Below the pieces are notes generated by a model. It was not told the DNA's origin and searched no databases. It saw nothing but the letters and a program-made list of their open reading frames with translations. A stretch of DNA of 5,357 bases. Source: Candidatus Nitrosopumilus sp. (GTDB taxonomy: Archaea > Thermoproteota > Nitrososphaeria > Nitrososphaerales > Nitrosopumilaceae). Below are positions 1-5,142 of this stretch, one piece after another (within the stretch, counting starts at the first letter, position 1; the number at the start of each line of letters is the position of its first letter). The stretch covers positions 1-5,357 of the forward strand of contig JAOUNZ010000083.1 in assembly GCA_029880665.1 (NCBI GenBank). The letters are read 5' to 3'. Made by a program: the position numbers and the translations under genes.

Positions 1-115
1 AACCAACACCAGAACCAACACCAGAACCAACACCAGAACCAACACCAGAACCAACACCAGAACCAACACCAGAACCAACACCAGAACCAACACCAGAACC
101 AACACCAGAACCAAC
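1..115 (+). repeat. Perfect 12-bp tandem repeat encoding (Pro-Thr-Pro-Glu)n
   Basis: Nine complete, identical copies of AACCAACACCAG (1-108) plus 7 bp of a tenth, continuing beyond the left edge. In the Alba frame each unit reads Pro-Thr-Pro-Glu. There is no third-position variation between copies, which suggests recent expansion or ongoing homogenisation by slippage or unequal recombination. Because 12 is a multiple of three, copy-number changes keep the downstream Alba domain in frame. All six reading frames through the repeat are open, so openness alone says nothing; the continuity with the Alba domain identifies the coding frame. Confidence 0.97.
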
Positions 116-461
116 TGCATCCGAAACTGCTGATGATTCTTCAAAATCCCGTGATAAAAATTATTTTTCGGATTCGCCACATTCTACAGAAGAACGTGAT
201 GTGATTTTTGTTGGTACTAAACCCATAATGACTTATGTTTCAGCAACTCTGACTCAACTTTCTACAAGACCTACAGTCACAATCAAAGCCCGTGGAAAAA
301 GAATTACACAAGCTGTTGATGTTTCACAAATGATAGTTAAACGAATGAAATCTGTAGGATATTTTGTTAGTGACGTAAGAATTTCATCCGACTCTTTGAC
401 TTCACAAGATGGAAAACAACGCAATGTCTCAACAATGGAAATTGATATTTCAAAAAATTAG
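3..461 (+). CDS. albA: Alba family DNA/RNA-binding protein with N-terminal PTPE repeat tail (5' partial)
   Basis: Small archaeal chromatin protein that binds DNA and RNA as a dimer. The frame is open from base 3 to the TAG at 459-461, and the true start is left of the window. Visible order: nine Pro-Thr-Pro-Glu units (3-110), a polar Ser/Asp/Lys linker (about 111-197), then a complete Alba fold (about 198-458). Family hallmarks are VGTKPIMTYV near the start, TIKARGKRITQAVD in the middle, and LTSQDGKQRNVSTMEI at the end. They align well with the Sulfolobus Sso10b pattern from memory. Sso10b carries a Lys pair (K16/K17) in the first motif; here it is Thr-Lys, so the Lys that is acetylated in Sulfolobus appears replaced. 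The GTG at 201 would give an 86-residue Alba-sized protein, but the open, Alba-linked frame upstream argues for a longer protein. A small ORF follows 4 bp downstream. The family call is firm; the role of the tail is unknown. Confidence 0.9.
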   Translation, partial: PTPEPTPEPTPEPTPEPTPEPTPEPTPEPTPEPTPEPTASETADDSSKSRDKNYFSDSPHSTEERDVIFVGTKPIMTYVSATLTQLSTRPTVTIKARGKRITQAVDVSQMIVKRMKSVGYFVSDVRISSDSLTSQDGKQRNVSTMEIDISKN

Positions 462-465
462 TTTA

Positions 466-678
466 ATGAGTATACCTGTAATTGCATTTGGAATTTTAAC
501 TGTTGGGTTGTTGATAAGTTTTAATTATTCATGTTCTCCTCAACACATGCTGATAATTAATGATGTTTTTAAATATGAAAAATCTCTCAATCCTGATTTA
601 TGTGAATCAGCTCTAGAAAAAATAAACTCATTTAATGAAACATGTGAACCTAAAATTGAAATTTTGGATTGTGGTTAA
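466..678 (+). CDS. Small hypothetical exported or membrane-anchored protein with four Cys
   Basis: Not recognised as a named family. From the ATG at 466 it encodes 70 residues. Residues 2-19 are a hydrophobic helix (IPVIAFGILTVGLLISF), followed by a polar domain with Cys23, Cys46, Cys60 and Cys69. This fits a signal peptide or membrane anchor with an outside domain, perhaps holding two disulfides (inference). It starts 4 bp after the Alba stop, so co-transcription is likely. An in-frame ATG at 424 would add MSQQWKLIFQKISL, giving a lysine-bearing n-region more typical of a signal peptide, but would overlap Alba by 38 bp. No clear Shine-Dalgarno decides between them. Its TAA overlaps the end of the opposing exporter pseudogene by 2 bp. 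That the ORF is real is probable, not certain. Confidence 0.55.
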   Translation: MSIPVIAFGILTVGLLISFNYSCSPQHMLIINDVFKYEKSLNPDLCESALEKINSFNETCEPKIEILDCG

Positions 679-1289
679 ACTGCAATGTCTGTCAAAAAAG
701 ATATTCCGAAATAAATCAACGTTGCACCTAATCCAGACATCATTAATTTGTAACTTCTATTTGATAAAATCCTAAAACTTTTTGATGTCAGAAATGCCAC
801 TGTTCCTAACCATGCAAAATCCATCCATATGTGTTAACCCAAATACAATTATGCCTGTAAATGCCCAAATCAACATTGCATCTGAAATTAATTTGAACTC
901 TATTGTTAACCACCATATTGTGAAAAACGGGTTTTAAATAGACTTACAAAATTCCTAGGATTAATGGTTTTTGATTAGTTTTGATTTTGAAACTTTCTCT
1001 TTTCCAAACATTGTTTTTAATTGCAATGCTCCAAAAATAAAAAGCACAATTGCACTCAAAATGGATGTTGTTGTCCTGAACTCTGGGAATACTAATGAAA
1101 ACACTCTGATTCCAAGTAAAATTGCCAACGGAAATTCCACAATAGTATGTCCTACTGTCATTTTGATTCCTGTTTTTACCCCTCCATGCACTATTGATGA
1201 AATATTTGCCACAAAAAGAGTCCTGACATCATAACTCCTGATGCTAAAATAATAATGACCATGACTGCAAACTCAATAATCTCAACCAT
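675..1289 (-). pseudogene. LysE/RhtB-type amino-acid exporter, multiply frameshifted
   Basis: The relic spans 615 bp (205 codon-equivalents), the normal length of a LysE-family translocator, but no frame is open throughout. Fragments in order on the minus strand: MVEIIEFAVMVIIILASGV (start 1289); then, in another frame, ANISSIVHGGVKTGIKMTVG and HTIVEFPLAILLG with the second helix and the Lys-rich loop to about 964; a broken patch (about 930-966) with stops at 961, 955 and 934; NPFFTIWWLTIEFKLISDA (from 933); and HIWMDFAWLGTVAFL to FGISFLTDIAV, stop 675-677. Family hallmarks are the G.K.G...GH..VE..L segment, the NP.F..WW segment and the C-terminal H...D..W helix pair. About five frame changes are needed, near 1217, 966, 945, 936 and 837. 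The usual PGPLF motif near 1217 appears destroyed by a missing base. An intact ancestor would have been a six-helix inner membrane exporter. Confidence 0.88.
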
Positions 1290-1335
1290 TCTTTGTATGT
1301 ATTTAATTAATAACAAAATAAAGATAATTGATTTT

Positions 1336-2049
1336 TCATTGATACATTGTATCTTTGAGATGCTTAGATTCTATCTGTGCTTCTTTTATCAATCTCTCTG
1401 CTTTCTCTGCTTCTTTTTGTAGTGCCAAAATATCACATGATGCACCTGGAATTAATTTGGACATTGCCATACAAAGATCTGCGCTCGATTTAAAATCTGG
1501 ATCAGTTCCTTCAGAGTGAAAAATAACTACGACTACATCTTGATTTGAAATACTCCCTTCATTTAACAACATTCCTGGAATTCCTGGAACAGTGCCGTTC
1601 TCTAACACTCTCAAACCTGCTTCTTTAATTTTTGTTCTTGCTGCACTGGTACTTCCTATCCCTATTATTTCTCCTTCATCACTTAATGATTTTATCGCGA
1701 TGCTGCTAACAATTAATCCAATTTTGTGTTTTTTCGCCCATCTTAACATTGTTTTAGCAGTGATTCTTTGTAATGGCTGATCAATTGTAAGATATGATAA
1801 AAACACAGCCACTTTCAAATCCTTATTTACAAAAACACGTGTTGGAAAATTTGGCTTTCCATTTTTTACTATGCTTATTGGAGGGAAACTTTCTGAATCA
1901 ATGACTCCTGCTAATTCAAATTGTGAAGTGTGTATCATTGATTCAGATGCTATTGCACTACTAAACCCCATAGATGGAAAACCATCTATAAGATACCCTC
2001 CATCTAAATCTACTTTCGTTAATTCTCTAACTTTAATTTTTGGAAACAA
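1336..2049 (-). CDS. PAC2-family proteasome assembly chaperone / activator-like protein
   Basis: This is a 237-residue archaeal PAC2-fold protein (PbaA/PbaB relatives), thought to help assemble or activate the 20S proteasome in the cytoplasm. Family marks: YLIDGFPSMGFSSAIASESM (residues 19-38), SESFPPISI (52-60), a central nucleoside-phosphorylase-like core, GIPGMLLNEG (156-165) and PGASCD (201-206). Residues about 207-234 form a charged amphipathic helix, and the chain ends Met-Tyr-Gln, matching hydrophobic-Tyr-any (HbYX), the motif that docks proteasome activators into alpha-ring pockets. The TTG at 2049 is taken as start because an in-frame TAA lies two codons upstream. A TATA-like box at 2081-2087 would give a leader of about 10 nt. 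The gene lies 54 bp downstream of deoxyhypusine synthase on the same strand, so it may also be read through. Confidence 0.85.
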   Translation of the reverse strand: MFPKIKVRELTKVDLDGGYLIDGFPSMGFSSAIASESMIHTSQFELAGVIDSESFPPISIVKNGKPNFPTRVFVNKDLKVAVFLSYLTIDQPLQRITAKTMLRWAKKHKIGLIVSSIAIKSLSDEGEIIGIGSTSAARTKIKEAGLRVLENGTVPGIPGMLLNEGSISNQDVVVVIFHSEGTDPDFKSSADLCMAMSKLIPGASCDILALQKEAEKAERLIKEAQIESKHLKDTMYQ

Positions 2050-2080
2050 TGGTTATTTTTAATATTGATCAAATAATATC

Positions 2081-2087
2081 TTTTATA
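2081..2087 (-). promoter_or_regulatory. Candidate TATA box for the PAC2 gene
   Basis: The minus strand reads CATATAAAAG here, a good archaeal TATA box. Its centre is about 35 bp before the TTG start at 2049. With the usual 25-26 bp to the transcription start, the leader would be about 10 nt. It lies in the 54-bp gap after deoxyhypusine synthase, so PAC2 can probably be transcribed on its own. Confidence 0.5.
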
Positions 2088-2103
2088 TGATAATGTTCTA
2101 TTT

Positions 2104-3039
2104 TTATAATTTTGAAACAAGTGCTGCGTAGATAAATGGTAAAATTGTTGTTACTTCTGCATGAAGTGTTGTCTGTTTTGCTTTCTGTGTTACTTTCCCC
2201 CACGAAATTGCTTCTCTTACCAGTGCTCCGCTGAGACTTCCGTCAAACTCCTGTGCTGTTGTAATATAAAATGCGTAATCTAATCCTTCTCTGTATTGAT
2301 TCCACCATAAAGTATGATGTTTTGAAATTCCACCACCAATCATAAATGCTCCTGATTTCTCAGCTTTGAAAATTAATCCAGATAACAAATTAGCGTCACC
2401 GGTCATGTTGAGTTTAAAATCACTGTGTTTTTGTGTGAATAACCATATTTGACTGCCTACGGCACCATCCATAATTCCTGGTACAACTACACTGATATTG
2501 TTTTTGTGTGCCCAATAAAGAAATGAATCTTCACCTAAATGCTTACCAATCATTTTTGCTATTTCTGCAGTAGTCATTTCTTTTACTCCTTTTTGATATT
2601 CTTCCTCTAAAAATTGCTGCATCTTCTCTTCGATAAGTGGTCCGTAACTATCCATTGGAACAAGTACGTTGCCTAATCTATGGATGTTTTGATCTGCTAA
2701 CTTCATATCGTCCATTGTAAACGAACCTTCTTTGTAATGTGCAAAATGTCGTGCAATGTCATGATCTAATGCCCCACACGTTGTAATGATTACGTCAAAC
2801 CATTTGTCTTTAATCATACTTTTTATTATTCCTCTTAATCCTGTTGACACAACAGCTCCTACAAATGAAAAAAATCTTAAACATTGTTTGTCCATAATCA
2901 TCTCTGATAGAATTTCTAAACCGTCTGATAGATTTACTGACTCAAATCCTCCTGATTGAGATAATTCATGAAAAATTTTTTCGATAGATGTATCCGAATC
3001 AATCTCGATGTCTTTAACTGGACGTCCTTGTTCGACCAT
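2104..3039 (-). CDS. dys: Deoxyhypusine synthase
   Basis: Transfers the aminobutyl group of spermidine, using NAD+, to a lysine of translation factor aIF5A, the first step of hypusine formation. The 311 residues match the archaeal size. Visible motifs (ATG numbering): TTCGALDHD (86-94) in the Rossmann-like NAD region, VPGIMDGAVGSQ (186-197), GGGISKHH (235-242), TTAQEFDGSLSG (260-271) and EAISWGKV with Lys282. Lys282 corresponds to the catalytic lysine in the human SWGK motif (K329), so the enzyme should be active. The ATG at 3039 is chosen over a TTG 15 codons upstream (3084) because a TATA-like box sits about 25 bp before that ATG, as expected for a leaderless transcript, and would lie inside the longer version. 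The gene is divergent from inositol-1-phosphate synthase and upstream of PAC2. A DHS-like relative acting on another amine acceptor is less likely. Confidence 0.93.
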   Translation of the reverse strand: MVEQGRPVKDIEIDSDTSIEKIFHELSQSGGFESVNLSDGLEILSEMIMDKQCLRFFSFVGAVVSTGLRGIIKSMIKDKWFDVIITTCGALDHDIARHFAHYKEGSFTMDDMKLADQNIHRLGNVLVPMDSYGPLIEEKMQQFLEEEYQKGVKEMTTAEIAKMIGKHLGEDSFLYWAHKNNISVVVPGIMDGAVGSQIWLFTQKHSDFKLNMTGDANLLSGLIFKAEKSGAFMIGGGISKHHTLWWNQYREGLDYAFYITTAQEFDGSLSGALVREAISWGKVTQKAKQTTLHAEVTTILPFIYAALVSKL

Positions 3040-3060
3040 GATTTTATTTATCGATGTCAA

Positions 3061-3068
3061 GTATAAAA
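3061..3068 (-). promoter_or_regulatory. Candidate TATA box for deoxyhypusine synthase
   Basis: The minus strand reads TTTTATAC, centred about 25 bp before the ATG at 3039. This is the spacing expected of a leaderless archaeal mRNA and supports 3039 as the start. It occupies the left part of the 98-bp divergent promoter region. Confidence 0.55.
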
Positions 3069-3079
3069 TTCTGCCTTGA

Positions 3080-3098
3080 AACAATTTTTTTAATTGTT
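3080..3098. repeat. Inverted repeat between divergent promoters
   Basis: AACAATT (3080-3086) and AATTGTT (3092-3098) form a perfect 7-bp inverted repeat around a 5-nt T spacer. It lies midway between the TATA-like boxes of deoxyhypusine synthase (3061-3068) and inositol-1-phosphate synthase (3106-3113), a position where a shared regulator could bind. In AT-rich DNA a repeat of this size could be chance. Confidence 0.4.
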
Positions 3099-3105
3099 AA
3101 GAAAA

Positions 3106-3113
3106 CTTTAAAC
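3106..3113 (+). promoter_or_regulatory. Candidate TATA box for inositol-1-phosphate synthase
   Basis: CTTTAAAC is centred about 28 bp before the TTG start at 3138 and preceded by an A-rich stretch (GAAAA) where a BRE would sit. The implied transcript begins within a few bases of the start codon, so it would be leaderless or nearly so. That agrees with the absence of a Shine-Dalgarno sequence. Confidence 0.5.
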
Positions 3114-3137
3114 CCGCCTAATGATACCGTTTTTTGA

Positions 3138-4232
3138 TTGACAGGTAGAATTAAAGTTGCCTTAGTGGGTATAGGAAATTGTTTTTCAGGGTTAATTCAA
3201 GGAATTGAATATTATAGAAAAAACCCCTCCCAAGAAGTCACTGGAATCATTCATGATAAATTAGCTGGATATGGAATACATGACATTGACTTTGTATGTG
3301 GATTTGATGTAGGTGAAAATAAAGTCGGAAAATTGCTCCATGAGGCAATTTATGAATTTCCTAATATGGTTAACTGGATCCCTAAAGATGAGTTACCGCA
3401 AACATCTGCCAAAGTCTATGAAAGTCCAATATTAGATGGAGTTGGACTATGGGTTGAAAATAGAATTAAACCAATTACCAGTACAAAAACCCCTGAACAA
3501 ATAGCTGAAGATGTAAAACAAGTACTCAAAGATACTGGAGCAGAAATCATTGTATCTTATTTACCTGTAGGCTCTGACAAAGTCACTGAATTCTGGGCTC
3601 AAATTTGCCTTGATACTAATATTGCCTTTGTAAATTGCATTCCATCCTTTATCGCATCTGATGAAAAATGGGCAAAAAAATTTGAAGAAAAGAACATCCC
3701 ATGTATTGGTGATGATATTAAGGGACAAGTTGGTGCAACTATTGTTCATAGAACTCTGGCTAAACTATGTAGTGATAGGGGGACAAAAATTGAAAAAACA
3801 TACCAAATCAATGTTGGTGGTAATACCGATTTTCTTAATATGAAAGAGCAAGATAGACTTGTATCAAAGAAAATTTCAAAAACTGAAAGCGTTCAAAGTC
3901 AACTTAAGGAGAGACTTGATGATGATCAAATTTATGTGGGTCCGTCTGATTTTATCCCCTTTCTAGGCAATACCAAACTTATGTTTATGAGAATTGAAGG
4001 TCGCCAATGGGCTAATATTCCATATAACATGGAGGTTCGTTTAGAGGTCGATGACAAGGCAAATTCTGCTGGAATCGTGGTTGATGCAATTAGATTAGCA
4101 AAAATTGCTCTTGACCGAGGCCTAGGAGGACCTATCAAATCTGCAAGTGCCTATCTGATGAAGCATCCAATTGAACAAACATCTGATATTGATGCAAAGA
4201 TTGCATGTGAAAAGTTTGTTGCTGGCGAATAG
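3138..4232 (+). CDS. ino1: Inositol-1-phosphate synthase (myo-inositol-3-phosphate synthase)
   Basis: Converts glucose 6-phosphate to 1L-myo-inositol 1-phosphate (equals 3-phosphate) with NAD+ as internal redox cofactor. In archaea the product feeds inositol-phosphate headgroups of membrane lipids. The 364 residues match the compact archaeal form. Visible: an N-terminal Rossmann nucleotide-binding strand and loop, VALVGIGNCFSGLIQG (residues 7-22); SYLPVGSD; NCIPSFIAS; then the Ino1 family signature GDDIKGQVGATIVHRTL (191-207), providing the active-site lysine region, and NVGGNTDFLNM (225-235). The start is TTG at 3138: an in-frame TGA lies immediately upstream (3135-3137), and starting any later would cut into the Rossmann strand. 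A TATA-like box at 3106-3113 implies a leaderless or near-leaderless mRNA. The stop (4230-4232) abuts the opposing hydrolase stop with no gap. Confidence 0.93.
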   Translation: MTGRIKVALVGIGNCFSGLIQGIEYYRKNPSQEVTGIIHDKLAGYGIHDIDFVCGFDVGENKVGKLLHEAIYEFPNMVNWIPKDELPQTSAKVYESPILDGVGLWVENRIKPITSTKTPEQIAEDVKQVLKDTGAEIIVSYLPVGSDKVTEFWAQICLDTNIAFVNCIPSFIASDEKWAKKFEEKNIPCIGDDIKGQVGATIVHRTLAKLCSDRGTKIEKTYQINVGGNTDFLNMKEQDRLVSKKISKTESVQSQLKERLDDDQIYVGPSDFIPFLGNTKLMFMRIEGRQWANIPYNMEVRLEVDDKANSAGIVVDAIRLAKIALDRGLGGPIKSASAYLMKHPIEQTSDIDAKIACEKFVAGE

Positions 4233-4970
4233 TCATTGAAAATTATTCGAGTCTGAAAATCTATTCTTTCTACCCTGTTCATATTTTTCAAGTATGAATT
4301 CTCTTGTAACTCCTTGCTCTCCGTTCAACCTGATGATCTTTGTTATAACTATGTTGTGCTTTTCAGTTAAATCTACCACAATGCTGTTTCCTCCAAACCG
4401 TGCATTTTCCACATTTGCTGCCAGAATTGGTATTCTGTTTTCAAGTGCTCTGGCCTGAACATAAATCTGCCATGGTCCGATTCCGTTTTTTACGATTCTG
4501 CTTGGTGAAAATAGGACTTGGGCTCCTTTCTTTGCCAGGGTATTTGCAACATTAGGAAATACCATGTCATAGCAAACTATGATCCCAAACCTGCATGCTG
4601 TGTTGAAGATTTTAGCCTCATTTCCAGGTTTCACGTTATCTTTTTCATATCCAAATGGATGAATCTTCTCTTGTTTGCCTATGAACTCACCCTCAGGGCC
4701 TATGACTGGAGAAATAATCGATACCTCTTTCTCTTTAGTTTCATAAAATGCTCCTGGTATGATCGTCATTGAATACTCTCTAGCAATTTTTTTAAATTCT
4801 GAAAATTCTAAATTAAAATCTTTGATCTCATTATTTTTTAACCATTGTTCTGGTAGGCATACGATTTCTGTATTACTTCTTCCTAATCTTCTAAGAATCT
4901 TTGAAACTCGAAAAATTCCCTCCTCATTTGTATCGCATGATGTAGTCTGAATCAATCCTAATTTTACCAT
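4233..4970 (-). CDS. Carbon-nitrogen hydrolase (nitrilase superfamily)
   Basis: Cytoplasmic enzyme of 245 residues that hydrolyses a carbon-nitrogen bond in an amide, nitrile or carbamoyl compound. The full Glu-Lys-Cys triad is visible: Glu41 in CLPEQWL, Lys102 in KQEKIHPF, and nucleophile Cys133 in IIVCYDMVFPNVANTLAKKG. Other family marks are GLIQTTSCD at the N-terminus, IIPGAFYE (residues 70-77), SPSR (155-158), the WQIYVQARALENRIPILAAN segment (167-186) and FGGNSIVVD. The substrate cannot be read from sequence; omega-amidase, N-carbamoylputrescine amidase-like and other branches are possible. The gene stands alone, divergent from SMC and tail to tail with inositol-1-phosphate synthase. The ATG at 4970 is supported by a GGTGAT Shine-Dalgarno 9 nt upstream and the family-typical MVKLGLIQ start. 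Confidence 0.9.
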   Translation of the reverse strand: MVKLGLIQTTSCDTNEEGIFRVSKILRRLGRSNTEIVCLPEQWLKNNEIKDFNLEFSEFKKIAREYSMTIIPGAFYETKEKEVSIISPVIGPEGEFIGKQEKIHPFGYEKDNVKPGNEAKIFNTACRFGIIVCYDMVFPNVANTLAKKGAQVLFSPSRIVKNGIGPWQIYVQARALENRIPILAANVENARFGGNSIVVDLTEKHNIVITKIIRLNGEQGVTREFILEKYEQGRKNRFSDSNNFQ

Positions 4971-4979
4971 GTGTGTATC

Positions 4980-4985
4980 ATCACC
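4980..4985 (-). promoter_or_regulatory. Shine-Dalgarno-like site of the nitrilase-family gene
   Basis: The minus strand reads GGTGAT, followed by a 9-nt spacer and the ATG at 4970. GGTGAT pairs with the ATCACC at the 3' end of archaeal 16S rRNA. It would only be transcribed if initiation is upstream of 4985, for example from a weak TATA-like CATAAAGA at 5014-5021. The closer box at 4991-5000 would exclude it. Confidence 0.45.
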
Positions 4986-4992
4986 AATTGGT
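4983..4992. repeat. Palindrome ACCAATTGGT in the hydrolase promoter
   Basis: A perfect 10-bp palindrome, extendable to 16 bp (4980-4995) with one mismatched pair. It lies between the TATA-like CTATAATTAC (minus strand, 4991-5000) and the ATG at 4970, so a bound protein would block initiation. It also covers part of the GGTGAT site. A second copy of TAATTACCA occurs at 5036-5044, inverted relative to the one at 4989-4997. An operator role is inference. Confidence 0.35.
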
Positions 4993-5000
4993 AATTATAG
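4991..5000 (-). promoter_or_regulatory. Candidate TATA box for the nitrilase-family gene
   Basis: The minus strand reads CTATAATTAC, centred about 26 bp before the ATG at 4970, the same spacing as the deoxyhypusine synthase box. It would give a leaderless mRNA and leave the GGTGAT element untranscribed. Which of the two arrangements is used cannot be decided from sequence. Confidence 0.4.
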
Positions 5001-5142
5001 GTGAGCGTCAATTTCTTTATGAACATTCATTCAAGTAATTACCACTACGAAAAATATCATAACATAACAAGAAAAATTATGCAATTATGTCAACTAAACT
5101 TGTTAACAATTGATTATCCAACGTAATGAGAAGTACATACTA

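Noticed and set aside
1..115. CRISPR array
   Set aside because: The 12-bp units follow one another without spacers and continue in frame into the Alba domain.
961..1212. Minus-strand 83-residue frame as an independent membrane protein gene
   Set aside because: It matches an internal piece of a LysE-type exporter whose N- and C-terminal parts are found next to it in other frames.
971..1234. Plus-strand 87-residue frame
   Set aside because: Antisense shadow of the exporter pseudogene with no recognisable family features.
1592..2062. Two plus-strand frames (1592-1780, 1871-2062)
   Set aside because: Both lie antisense within the clearly coding PAC2 gene.
3040..3084. 15-codon N-terminal extension of deoxyhypusine synthase from TTG 3084
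   Set aside because: It would contain the TATA-like box that is correctly spaced for a leaderless ATG start at 3039, and archaeal homologues are about 311 residues long.
3561..4138. Minus- and plus-strand frames within inositol-1-phosphate synthase (3561-3749, 3661-3843, 3932-4138)
   Set aside because: Shadows of a strongly recognised gene with no family features of their own.
4518..4950. Plus-strand frames at 4518-4772 and 4759-4950
   Set aside because: Antisense to the nitrilase-family gene, which has a complete catalytic triad.
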